Assembly: GCF_023028345.1 (NCBI RefSeq)
Contig: NZ_CP095488.1
Span: 186,001 to 250,000, forward strand
DNA: 64,000 bases
Origin: Halorientalis marina
Lineage (GTDB): Archaea > Halobacteriota > Halobacteria > Halobacteriales > Haloarculaceae
Direction: 5' to 3'
Of the stretch, positions 43,135-50,697 are shown one piece after another. The notes beneath the pieces are model-generated. The model saw only the letters and a list, made by a program, of their open reading frames with translations. It searched no databases and was not told the DNA's origin. Made by a program: the position numbers and the translations under genes. Positions within the stretch are counted from its first letter, which is position 1. Every line of letters starts with the position of its first letter.

Positions 43135-43338
43135 ATGGAGATTCAGCGTACCGCTGTCGTCAAACTCTCCGTCCCCGACGAGCGCCGCGACGACATGAAG
43201 CGCACCATGAACACGTTTCGGGACGCCGCACAGCGGTTTGCCGACCGGGGATAGAAGGGCGACGACAACGGCTACGTGATTACGTCGCGCTCTCGGCTTC
43301 AGCCACTCGTCTATGACGACATACGGGAAGACACAGGG
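43135..43338 (+). pseudogene. TnpB N-terminal fragment with nonsense mutation
   Basis: ATG 43135, preceded by a tatatatata-rich left end. Reads MEIQRTAVVKLSVPDERRDD and MKRTMNTFRDAAQRFADRG, then TAG at 43252-43254 where Trp is usual, then KGDDNGYVITSRSRLQPLVY and DDIREDTG. This is the N-terminal domain of a different TnpB lineage from the intact copies at 10048 and 14382. It stops matching at about 43338, exactly where the opposite-strand C-terminal fragment ends. Confidence 0.7.
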
Positions 43339-43618
43339 TTCCCCCACTGGGGGTTGAGCCCACGGACACGGAGAGGTTCGCAGGTTCGTCGTCACGGTGG
43401 ACGATGACCTGCGTTTCGGACTGTGCCAGTACAGCCCCCGCCTCGGACAGCGGTTTCGAGAACTTGCCCAAGGCTCGTTTGCCAATATTCAGCGCACCGT
43501 TCTTGTCTGCGTTGTCGTCCAGCCCACACTCGGGACACTCGAAGCGCCCCTGCGTCTCACGGACGCCCTCGCAGGTACAGCGGTTGCACGTGTTCGACGT
43601 GTCGTATTCTTCGACTAA
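43337..43618 (-). pseudogene. TnpB C-terminal fragment, inverted relative to the N-terminal one
   Basis: Minus strand from 43618 reads LVEEYDTSNTCNRCTCEGVR, ETQGRFECPECGLDDNADKN, GALNIGKRALGKF..., the TnpB zinc finger (CxxC...CPEC) and RuvC III Asp (NADKNGALN), then a typical tail VIVHRDDEPANLSVSVGSTP ending near 43337. RuvC I and II are missing. The downstream right-end repeat is at 42955-43059 on the same strand, separated from it by the plus-strand N-terminal fragment. Confidence 0.75.
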
Positions 43619-43642
43619 TGGAATAAATCAAGTCACGCCTGA

Positions 43643-43852
43643 GCTAGAGATACTTGCGAAATCAGTATTGAGGGGCCTCACGGCTGCGAAGCTAAGTTCA
43701 AAAATGAGGGAACACACGCCCTTCGGCACGGCGTCGCTTGCCGGATGACGAACAACGAAGACGGGAACACGCTCTACGATGTCCGGAATCGGTTCCGGCA
43801 CCGAAGTATTCAGCCGACCGAACAGATCTACGATCATATTATCGAAGCATGA
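43643..43852 (+). pseudogene. C-terminal remnant of a tyrosine recombinase/integrase
   Basis: Plus frame between TGA 43640-43642 and TGA 43850-43852 reads ...GTHALRHGVACRMTNNED, GNTLYDVRNRFRHRSIQPTE, QIYDHIIEA. The HxLRHG box, RHRS (third-box His) and the nucleophile Tyr in QIYDH are the active-site tail of phage-type tyrosine recombinases. The first catalytic Arg and the N-terminal arm are missing, and no start codon is present before the boxes. It marks a former integrated element; an att site was not found. Confidence 0.75.
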
Positions 43853-44023
43853 TCCAGAAAGTCTGGAACAAGAGTAGAGCGACGGTGATGGCGCCGTTCT
43901 GGCTCATCGGCGGTCCATCCTTGCAATCCTCGCGTATTCTCTATGTCTTTAGCGGGGTCTGGTATCTTCTGATGGTGTGACCGGCATCGAATTGTGACGG
44001 AGGACGAACGGAATGAGACACCG

Positions 44024-44404
44024 TCACACGTCGTCGGGTTCGAGCGGCACCCGGTCGATTTCCAGGTCGTCATAATCCTGTTCTGTACCGAGGATTCGCT
44101 CGCCCATCGTTTCGGCAATGGCGGCGTGTATCGCGTCGAACGTGGTCATGCCGTGTTCGTCTTGATATGTGGCCGCTTTCAACACTGCCTGTTGGTGGTC
44201 CTCGGGGACCACGGGAACCATGTCGAGGAGGTTGGCGACGGCGCGAACCCGATCAATATCGTACTCCTCGGCCAGGAGAAGGAACTCGGTGTAGGCCACG
44301 ATCGACGTAACCACCTCGTGTTCCGTGAGTGCCTCCTCAGCGTTTTCCTGCAACCAGTCACTCTCTTTCGCGAGCGCCAGGAGAAAATCAGTCTCGACGT
44401 ACAT
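44024..44404 (-). CDS. PIN-domain toxin (VapC-like)
   Basis: 126 aa from ATG 44404 (MYVETDFLLALAKESDWLQE), chosen because it overlaps the antitoxin end by 17 nt as in many TA operons; the upstream reading of 60 Arg/Ser-rich residues is a shadow of the antitoxin gene. PIN acids: Asp in VETDFLLAL, Glu in AYTEFLLLAEE, Asp in TTFDAIHAAIAE and a later Asp in GTEQDYDDLE. VapC-type toxins are Mg-dependent RNases (often cutting tRNA or rRNA) held inactive by their antitoxin. All four acids are present, so it is probably functional. Confidence 0.85.
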   Translation of the reverse strand: MYVETDFLLALAKESDWLQENAEEALTEHEVVTSIVAYTEFLLLAEEYDIDRVRAVANLLDMVPVVPEDHQQAVLKAATYQDEHGMTTFDAIHAAIAETMGERILGTEQDYDDLEIDRVPLEPDDV

Positions 44405-44636
44405 CAGCGCGCGCCTCCTCCGTCGCCTTCGCGCGGGCTCGCTCACGGAGTTCGTCGACACTCTCGTCCTCAAATGCGTCGCCGACAGCGTCGCGGAGCC
44501 CCTCGAAGGGGTTCTCGTCGACGGGGATAAGCTCAATCCGGTTCTGGTATTCGACGATATGGAACCGCTCGCCGTAGCGATCACGGAGTTCTGACGCCAG
44601 GTATAATCGGCCTCGGTCGTCGGCTTCGACGGTCAT
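44388..44636 (-). CDS. AbrB-type antitoxin (VapB-like)
   Basis: 82 aa from ATG 44636 (MTVEADDRGRLYLASELRDR). The N-terminal 45 residues form a SpoVT/AbrB swapped-hairpin DNA-binding domain (DDRGRLYLASELRDRYGERF, IELIPV); the C-terminal part, rich in Ala, Arg and Glu, would wrap the toxin. The last codons overlap the PIN toxin start. It should repress its own operon by binding the palindrome at 44649-44675. A 13-codon longer ORF begins inside that palindrome and is unlikely. Confidence 0.83.
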   Translation of the reverse strand: MTVEADDRGRLYLASELRDRYGERFHIVEYQNRIELIPVDENPFEGLRDAVGDAFEDESVDELRERARAKATEEARADVRRD

Positions 44637-44648
44637 ACTGATACATCT

Positions 44649-44675
44649 GTGGGAAGAAAACAAAAGTCTTCCCAC
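44649..44675 (-). promoter_or_regulatory. Palindromic operator candidate of the VapBC-like operon
   Basis: Perfect 9-bp inverted repeat gtgggaaga...tcttcccac with a 9-nt spacer, lying 13-39 nt before the antitoxin ATG, across the place expected for the TATA box and transcription start. Confidence 0.55.
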
Positions 44676-45329
44676 GGTCTGCGGATCTTTCCAGCCGCTA
44701 CCGATCTATGTTACTTGATTTCTCGTCGCTTCGGAAGCCGTGTGTAATTAAACCGGTATTTCGGAACCCCGTGTCTTCAATTCGAGTCTTGCCGGTTTCT
44801 CAGCTACCGTCCAGTGAATAATTGCCGACACCCCCTCTCCGTATTCAATTGAGCTACCGGAATTCTTGCATGTGCTTGATCCTAAGAGATGCGAATGGAC
44901 GAATTGCTATCCTATGCTAATTCGCCGGGGAGTAGCGCGACGATATCTGAGCACGGTATCAACGAGTGAGAACATGCCGGCACCTACGTCAAGACCTGTT
45001 TCGAGTGTGGCGAACCGACGATTCCTGACAATGCCCGGTGCGACGACTGTCGCGAGTAGGCCGGCGGCGCGACAGGATCGCAAGCAGCGGGATCAGCCAC
45101 ACCCTCCTTGCGATGCCGACCTCACAAAGGTGGTCTGCGATACGCTGGCGGATAGATTACCAACCATGAGAGCGCTGTCTACCGGCGCGAAAAGACGAAG
45201 TGAACAAATTGGTAACTAATACACAAAAATCGTTTTTTGACCCGTCTCTAACTCCCTCAACGTAGTTCGGCCGCCCACTGATCCACAACACAACTACGGG
45301 GCGCGACCGGGCTATGGAGAGTATCAACT
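44676..45329. other. Gene-poor, AT-rich island sequence
   Basis: 650 bases with no complete gene. A short plus-strand stretch at 44969-45058 reads TYVKTCFECGEPTIPDNARC DDCRE (two CxxC pairs of a zinc ribbon) just after a stop and without a start codon, so it looks like a broken zinc miniprotein. AT-rich DNA near 45215-45240 may be the promoter of the gene at 45330. Confidence 0.35.
45269..45290 (+). repeat. 22-bp direct repeat, first copy
   Basis: ggccgcccactgatccacaaca, matched at 45528-45549 with two differences. The pair flanks the small membrane protein gene at 45330. Confidence 0.6.
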
Positions 45330-45497
45330 ATGAAAGGAGAAGATGAGAACGAAGACGATGACGAATCGGTTCGTGAAACGAGGGGACCGGTGACAACGAT
45401 TCACTGGAATCGGTGGCAGACGATTCTCGGGACAGTCCTCTATGCTGCAACACTCGCGAGTATGGTGTTCGGAGCAGTAATGTATCTCGTCGCTTGA
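45330..45497 (+). CDS. Small membrane protein (55 aa)
   Basis: ATG 45330 to TGA 45495-45497. The first 20 residues are very acidic (KGEDENEDDDESVRETRG), followed by a linker with two Trp (IHWNRWQTIL) and one TM helix (GTVLYAATLASMVFGAVMYL). The acidic cytosolic head and single helix are common in haloarchaeal miniproteins; function unknown. It lies between two 22-bp direct repeats, so it may have come in, or be able to leave, as a small cassette. Confidence 0.6.
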   Translation: MKGEDENEDDDESVRETRGPVTTIHWNRWQTILGTVLYAATLASMVFGAVMYLVA

Positions 45498-45527
45498 GAC
45501 GGGGGCGGAGAATCCAACCTGGCCGTT

Positions 45528-45549
45528 GGCCGCCCACTAATCCACACCA
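45528..45549 (+). repeat. 22-bp direct repeat, second copy
   Basis: ggccgcccactaatccacacca; differs from 45269-45290 at two positions. It is 80 nt from the transposase remnant. Confidence 0.6.
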
Positions 45550-45629
45550 ATACCATTCAATAACACGGTAATAAAAATATCGGCGTCGGGGCACCCTGCT
45601 ATCAGGCTCGAACTCGGCGCCAGTCCGAC

Positions 45630-46057
45630 ACCACTGTACACCTGTGCCCGTGCATGGACGCGGCTTCGGGCGTGCGTTTACCCGAGGCCGCAGTCCTTCA
45701 ATGACTCGTTGGTTCGTTCGACGCCAGTCCGGCGGTTGTACGTCTCGTCCAGCGTCAATTGCTTCAGTCAAAAGTCTTCGCTGTGTTCGGTGATGCGGTC
45801 TTCGACCCGGTACTCGGTACTGGGTGGATCGTCGGTGTTTTGTGCGTTGTACGGAGCGACTGGCACGACTTCTGCGGCCAACAGGTGGTCGTGCCAGTCG
45901 ACCGTATCGTCGGCGCTGTCACCGACTATCCAGACCGGCGTGGTGACGGCGAGCGCATCACTTGTGACGCGCAGTACCGTCTCCTCTGGCGCATGCTTAC
46001 TCTTGGTGAACTCAGCTGCAATCGGGTTTTTTGCCTGGTCGAGATGATTGTACAACC
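45630..46057 (-). pseudogene. Transposase C-terminal remnant (IS5/IS4-like DDE) with two in-frame stops
   Basis: Minus frame reads YNHLDQAKNPIAAEFTKSKH, TTPVWIVGDSADDTVDWHDH (catalytic Asp region of a DDE transposase), VPVAPYNAQNTDDP, then TGA (45768-45770), LKQLTLDETYNRRTGVERTN ESLKDCGLG (the YREK-like Y-x2-R-x6-E core: TYNRRTGVERTNE), TAA (45678-45680) and a short matching tail. The N-terminal half is missing. Its left part overlaps the last about 12 codons of the gene at 46012-47511, so that gene's tail is made of transposon DNA. Confidence 0.72.
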
Positions 46058-47511
46058 GTAGCCGTAGTAGTGTCCTTCGTCGGTTGGATCGTAGCACTTC
46101 GATGCATCTTGATCGGTGTCTCGCTTTCGTCCGCGAAATCTGCTATCTTGGCCTGTGTCTCGAGTTTCTGGCCTTCGAGGTGGTGGATGATGTGGTTGAG
46201 TTTCTCTTCGGGGATATCGTACTCGAACATCTCCGCGACGGCGTCCTCAAGCACGGTGACAGCGGCCTCGTGCTCCCCAGCGGTGTCGAGGGCTGCTGAG
46301 TGGGCATTTGCCCGTGCGTACACTGGCTCCCAGCCCGGAAGGAATTCGTGCTCCGATGCGATCTCGATCGCGTCTGAGAACTGCCGTGTCGAGAGTTCGT
46401 AGCAGTTCTGACCGCGGAGCCGGTGACCTTTCGAGACTGCCAGTTCGTATCGCGCACGCCCCTCGAGATACTCGAGGCCGATACCAACTGCAACCGTGGC
46501 AGCAGCATCGAACAGTAACTCGCCGAGCCGTGAATCGGTTCGGCTAATCTCACCCGACCAGTACAGCGCATTCGCGAGGACGTATGCGAACTCGTCCCGA
46601 GATTGACGAGCCCCCATGCAGAGGAGTTTTCGCCAGGCCTCGTCGCGCTCCGAGTATGCCAGATTCTCGGCGCGCGTTTTCCGCCCTTCGTAGTCGCCGT
46701 CCATCCACCACTGGCGCTCAAGCACGAAGTCTTGCGTCGCTCCGATCCCCTTTGTTGTGACCAGCTGTGCGAGGGAACAGGTGAGCAGCAGGCCAGTGTC
46801 GCGGCGCTCGATCGACGCACGGTCGAATCCCAGGTCATCCAGCAACCGATCTGTCAGTGCCGGCGCCGATGAGACCGTAGCCATCACCTCAGCAATACTG
46901 TCCAGCAGCATCACAGACCCCACGCCCTCTGCGCTGTCGATTGCCTCAACCAGTGTCTTGAGTTCGTCGGCGGTGGAGACTGACAATCCGACTGGAGAGA
47001 CAATCGCACTGCGGACCAGCGGGTACCGGTAGGAATGCAGTCGACCAGCGGTGTATCGGTTGACACAAGCGAGTGTCTCGATCAACGCCCCGATTTCACG
47101 AAGGTCGAGAAACGCGCCGCACATCGCAGGAACCTGGATTGGGTCGTCGAACGTCGAGAGGAGCGCCCGAACAGCATCTACGTCGCCGTCGATTACCGCG
47201 AGACACTGGTGCCTGAGTGTCGAGCCAGGGAGAAAGAGGCGCTGTTCGTGGGAGTCATGTCGAACGGACACCCTGGCAAGACCGTGGTCTTCGGGAAGCG
47301 TGACGACCACCGCCGGGGCAGACTCGTCCTGCTCGGGCGTCGCTACGACCGCATCGGTCGTACTGGTGACGGCCAGATCTGCCGTCGACTCTGCCGACTC
47401 AAGGGTGAGGCGATAGCCGCACTGCCCGTCGTCGATGTCGTCCGCGACCTGGGTGACGGTCACGGTTGCCTCGCCGTCCAGCGAGACATCCCAGCGACAT
47501 CGGTCAGCCAT
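46012..47511 (-). CDS. Large helical (TPR-like) accessory protein, unknown function
   Basis: 499 aa, acidic and cytosolic. The N-terminal about 110 residues are beta-rich (MADRCRWDVSLDGEATVTVT); the rest is helical, with repeated pairs in residues 300-460 such as AWRKLLCMGARQSRDEFAYV, LEYLEGRARYELAVSKGHRL, PVYARANAHSAALDTAGEHE, which resemble tetratricopeptide-type repeats used for protein contacts. The final 30 residues (from KMHRSATIQ) are low in acidic residues and lie in transposase debris, so the natural C-terminus was probably lost. It is the second gene of an operon with the Cys-containing protein at 47596 (84-nt gap). No known defence or metabolic family is recognised. Confidence 0.6.
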   Translation of the reverse strand: MADRCRWDVSLDGEATVTVTQVADDIDDGQCGYRLTLESAESTADLAVTSTTDAVVATPEQDESAPAVVVTLPEDHGLARVSVRHDSHEQRLFLPGSTLRHQCLAVIDGDVDAVRALLSTFDDPIQVPAMCGAFLDLREIGALIETLACVNRYTAGRLHSYRYPLVRSAIVSPVGLSVSTADELKTLVEAIDSAEGVGSVMLLDSIAEVMATVSSAPALTDRLLDDLGFDRASIERRDTGLLLTCSLAQLVTTKGIGATQDFVLERQWWMDGDYEGRKTRAENLAYSERDEAWRKLLCMGARQSRDEFAYVLANALYWSGEISRTDSRLGELLFDAAATVAVGIGLEYLEGRARYELAVSKGHRLRGQNCYELSTRQFSDAIEIASEHEFLPGWEPVYARANAHSAALDTAGEHEAAVTVLEDAVAEMFEYDIPEEKLNHIIHHLEGQKLETQAKIADFADESETPIKMHRSATIQPTKDTTTATVVQSSRPGKKPDCS

Positions 47512-47595
47512 GTACGCACATATGCCGGCTATACCCCATTACTGTTTGCCGAACATCACATTTCCAAATCAGAGTAGAGTGTTGTCGGCGGCGGT

Positions 47596-48366
47596 TCACT
47601 CGGTCTGCGATGGCGCGTCTCCGTAGTACCGTTTACACAACCGGGCGACCGGCATCTCCTCGATTTGGTGCCGTGCCATGTGGCGCACGTAGTCTGTGTA
47701 ATCGTCCTTCGTAGCTGGCGTGGCTAGCGGCGCGTCATCTGGAAGCGGGGCCAGTACGGACGCGCCGACCCGGCGATCGAGATCGTCGAGAGTGGTGCTC
47801 GTGCTTGTGTCATTGCGGAGGGCTGTAGCATCCTCGCGAATCCGTTCGAGGTGGTCAAGTGTCTCAATGTGCTCCTGGCAGTCACCCTCCGGGAGGTCGA
47901 CACCGTCGGGTTGAGGCACGTTGAATGCGTGTATCCAGTTCCCGCCGACGCGGTGCAGATTCTGGAACTCTTCGAGCGAGGCACAGTCATAGGCATCGCG
48001 ACGCGTAATCCAACCGCCGAAGCGATAGCGCCGCCAGCATTTGACACCCCTGATGTACACGGGATTCTCGCCGTGATCAGGCGCCAGCTGAATTGTGCCA
48101 CTGTCGGAGTCAGGTTCCTGGCCCGGTGGATAGCCGTGCCACGGCTCGTCACCTGTGGCGCTGACAGCGAGGTCGTCGCAGGCCTGGCAGACCGGATTCG
48201 AATAGCCGACCGGGAGGTTCGACGCGGCCGCTTCTGGCGTCCCGCAGATCGCACAGCGAAGTCGGACTGACTCGGGGTTGTCCATATCGGCAGCGACGAG
48301 GACATCGTCGGCTGGTACGGCGGCGGGCACGAGGTGTTCGGTGTCGAGTGTCTCCCTGTCGAACAT
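47596..48366 (-). CDS. Zinc-ribbon-containing accessory protein, unknown function
   Basis: 256 aa from ATG 48366 (MFDRETLDTEHLVPAAVPAD). Residues 37-64 hold two CxxC pairs, LRCAICGTPEAAASN and NPVCQACDDLAV, a probable zinc ribbon. The middle has IQLAPDHGENPVYIRGVKCW, RRYRFGGWITRRDAYDC; the C-terminal third is helical and acidic, ending YVRHMARHQIEEMPVARLCK. No catalytic motif is recognised. It is the first gene of the operon with the TPR-like protein. It lies back-to-back with the VWA gene at 48548, whose start is 180 nt away, so both may share a control region. Confidence 0.6.
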   Translation of the reverse strand: MFDRETLDTEHLVPAAVPADDVLVAADMDNPESVRLRCAICGTPEAAASNLPVGYSNPVCQACDDLAVSATGDEPWHGYPPGQEPDSDSGTIQLAPDHGENPVYIRGVKCWRRYRFGGWITRRDAYDCASLEEFQNLHRVGGNWIHAFNVPQPDGVDLPEGDCQEHIETLDHLERIREDATALRNDTSTSTTLDDLDRRVGASVLAPLPDDAPLATPATKDDYTDYVRHMARHQIEEMPVARLCKRYYGDAPSQTE

Positions 48367-48547
48367 AGACGTGCGCTCTGACTACTGGGAGTTCGCAGTG
48401 CCGGATTGTAAATATGTCAACCGATAAATCATCTATCACTGTCTTCTGACAGCATGTCCACCAGCAGCGTCAGTCCTTCACGGGATTCTCACTCGTTTTG
48501 CCCCGCGCCGACCGAACATTATTATGTCAATAGAACAAATATTATGC

Positions 48548-49180
48548 ATGAAAACTCACGTCACTTTCGTACTGGATTCTTCCGGATCGATGTCGAAAAT
48601 CGCGGACGACACGAAAGGCGGGTTCAATATCTTCCTCCAAGAACAGCGCGAGGAAGAAGGGTCCGCCACAGTCACGCTCTACGATTTCAGCGACACTGTG
48701 GAGATGGTCTATCAGGACATTCCGATTGCGGACGCGCCGAAACTCGACAACGAGAACTATCGACCGGGCGGGAAGACCGCGCTCCACGATGCAATCACGC
48801 GGGCGATCGACGAAACAGCCGATCACATCGAGACAGCACCAGACAGTGACCGGCCGGACAACGTCATCGTGGTCGTGTTGACCGACGGCAAAGAGAATGC
48901 TTCCGAGACGCCACAGGACGCCGTCCGCGAACGCGTCAAGCAACGACAGGACGAAGGCTGGGAGTTCCTATTCATCGGCGCCAATCAGGACGCCGCACTG
49001 ACAGCCGAGAAAATGGGCATGGACCGCGACAAATCTCTCGACATGAGCCACAGCGGCGAAGGCACAAAGGAAGCCTATCGATCGACATCGCGGAACATCA
49101 GCGAAGCCCGACAAAAGGGCCAGACCGGTGGGTATACCGAGGAAGATCGTCGGCGACAGGAACAGGCAGACGATTCTTGA
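48548..49180 (+). CDS. VWA-domain protein
   Basis: 210 aa from ATG 48548 (MKTHVTFVLDSSGSMSKIAD). The von Willebrand A MIDAS is complete: DSSGS (residues 10-14), Thr in RPGGKTALHDAITRAI, Asp in VVVLTDGKENASE. The C-terminal about 50 residues are charged and helical. With no signal peptide or membrane helix it is a cytosolic metal-dependent protein-interaction module. VWA proteins often work beside MoxR ATPases, tellurite/phage-defence or chelatase systems, but no such partner lies here. A zinc miniprotein starts 16 nt after its stop on the same strand. Confidence 0.85.
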   Translation: MKTHVTFVLDSSGSMSKIADDTKGGFNIFLQEQREEEGSATVTLYDFSDTVEMVYQDIPIADAPKLDNENYRPGGKTALHDAITRAIDETADHIETAPDSDRPDNVIVVVLTDGKENASETPQDAVRERVKQRQDEGWEFLFIGANQDAALTAEKMGMDRDKSLDMSHSGEGTKEAYRSTSRNISEARQKGQTGGYTEEDRRRQEQADDS

Positions 49181-49196
49181 ATGTGGACGATTTGAG

Positions 49197-49304
49197 ATGC
49201 CGGAGACGTTCGTCTGCCGCAACTGTAAGCGCAAGTTCCCGGTCAAGGACCACGCTCAGAGTGCCCTCTGCTATGATTGCTGGTTAGTGTTGATGGGCAA
49301 CTGA
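49197..49304 (+). CDS. Zinc miniprotein (35 aa)
   Basis: ATG 49197 to TGA 49302-49304: MPETFVCRNCKRKFPVKDHA, then LCYDCWLVLMGN. Two CxxC pairs make a minimal zinc ribbon. The start is 16 nt after the VWA stop, so it is likely co-transcribed and may be a small partner of that protein. Confidence 0.6.
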   Translation: MPETFVCRNCKRKFPVKDHAQSALCYDCWLVLMGN

Positions 49305-49353
49305 ACGCGATTGCAATATCTCTGTAAGGGCATCCCAGAGGGAGAGTGAGGAG

Positions 49354-49776
49354 TCAGTCGCCCTGAAGCCGCTGCCAAGCCGAATGGTAGGTTGCCTGCT
49401 TCTCAAGGACGTCATCCGACACCTCTGGCAGGCGCGTGATGTCCATATTGTCCTCGATGTCCGCAAATTTGACCGCTCGCGCGATGTCGTTTTCCGCGAC
49501 CCGCGGAATAAAATCATCGAGATAATCCTCACCATCACGCTTGGTCATCGCATCGACCGCATCCCGAATCTCAGCATCGAATGCATCCTCAATCTGACCC
49601 AAGTCGTACTCTGAATCCTCAACGACATCATGCAGTACCGCGACAACCCGTTGGCGACGCGTCTCCACCTGTTCCATTACGCGAAGCGGATGGCGGATGT
49701 AGGTCTCGCCCGCCTTGTCGGTCTGTCCTTCGTAGGCATCGAGAGCAATCTCGATTGCACGTTCTAAATCGTCCAT
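49354..49776 (-). CDS. HD-domain phosphohydrolase (SpoT/MESH1-like)
   Basis: 140 aa. Metal-binding HD motifs: YIRHPLRVM (first His), AVLHDVVEDSEYD (HD pair) and VKFADIEDNMD (final Asp). With GQTDKAGETYIRHPLRVMEQ this matches the (p)ppGpp-hydrolase HD fold of SpoT and the small MESH1 enzymes; no synthetase, TGS or ACT domain is attached. It may hydrolyse ppGpp-like or other nucleotides; haloarchaeal use of ppGpp is doubtful, so the substrate is open. It converges with the VWA/zinc pair (50 nt between stops). Confidence 0.83.
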   Translation of the reverse strand: MDDLERAIEIALDAYEGQTDKAGETYIRHPLRVMEQVETRRQRVVAVLHDVVEDSEYDLGQIEDAFDAEIRDAVDAMTKRDGEDYLDDFIPRVAENDIARAVKFADIEDNMDITRLPEVSDDVLEKQATYHSAWQRLQGD

Positions 49777-49952
49777 GGATTATGATATCGCACCAGCAGC
49801 AAAAGAGTGTGAGGGAGTTGCCCCCTGAATCTTGGACGACGGGGCCATCATATTCCTGTGTTCCTGGGTACGACAGGGGTAGGCTTCTATTGTGGTTGGT
49901 CACAGGAGCAGGGCGGCGACGTTTTACCAGCGTTGAGTTCGTAGAAAGTGAC

Positions 49953-50603
49953 ATGACTGGAGAGGACCGCCGGTTCAACGTGGATGAACGAGGGAGTCTT
50001 GATTTGCGGCCAGTTGGCCCAGGCAGTTGCGAATGGGAATTGTCGTTCACGACGCCGGAGGGCGAGCAGATTACCGTCGAGTTGCCGCCTGAAGCGCGCC
50101 ATGAGCTGCTCACCTCGCTCAGGACGCACTCTGGCGACAGTCGCGACCGAAACGGTATGTCACCCGAGCAGCGCGACGGACGGCAGGAAACAACTGCGGA
50201 TACGGAGGAGGATTTACCCCTCCTGCCGGAGAACCCAACGCTAGAATTCGAGAAATATCTCTCGATGCATCGCGCACTCGGGAATCAAACGCGGTACGAG
50301 ATCCTGCGGTTGCTTGTTCAGGAGGGAGAACTGAGTCCCGATGCTATTGAACGAGAGCTGGCTATCGACGAAAAAGAACCCGTAGTGGACCACGTTGAGA
50401 CGCTGTGTGATGTGTTCTTGGTCGAGCGATGGGAGTACACGGAACACGGAACGACGGAGACGTCGACGACGTATCGACCGACGGTGTTCGGCCGGGTTGC
50501 GCTAACTGACGGAATCCACGAACTGATTCGCAATGAACGGAATTTCGAGGAGATGTACGATAGTGAGGCCAGTGATGAGAGTGAAAATGTAAACGCTCAG
50601 TGA
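49953..50603 (+). CDS. Winged-helix transcriptional regulator
   Basis: 216 aa from ATG 49953 (MTGEDRRFNVDERGSLDLRP). The longer ORF from 49581 runs antisense to the HD gene and is false. The N-terminal about 60 residues are a beta-rich domain (CEWELSFTTPEGEQITVELP); after an acidic linker, ArsR-type wHTH at about 112-190: LSMHRALGNQTRYEILRLLV, LSPDAIERELAIDEKEPVVD, and a winged part WEYTEHGTTETSTTYRPTVF. Ligand or target unknown. The SWIM-domain gene follows 95 nt later on the same strand. Confidence 0.78.
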   Translation: MTGEDRRFNVDERGSLDLRPVGPGSCEWELSFTTPEGEQITVELPPEARHELLTSLRTHSGDSRDRNGMSPEQRDGRQETTADTEEDLPLLPENPTLEFEKYLSMHRALGNQTRYEILRLLVQEGELSPDAIERELAIDEKEPVVDHVETLCDVFLVERWEYTEHGTTETSTTYRPTVFGRVALTDGIHELIRNERNFEEMYDSEASDESENVNAQ

Positions 50604-50697
50604 ACTGTTCGACGGTGAAGAGGATGTCGGCGGTGGGGCTGGGGACAGGACTGATTGAACCGGAAACGGTACGACTGTAAGCGGCATACTCGTGGGC

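Noticed and set aside
43849-43980. 43-aa plus-strand ORF (MIQKVWNKSRATVMAPFWLI)
   Set aside because: Overlaps the integrase stop and has no family; its basic composition is unusual for the organism.
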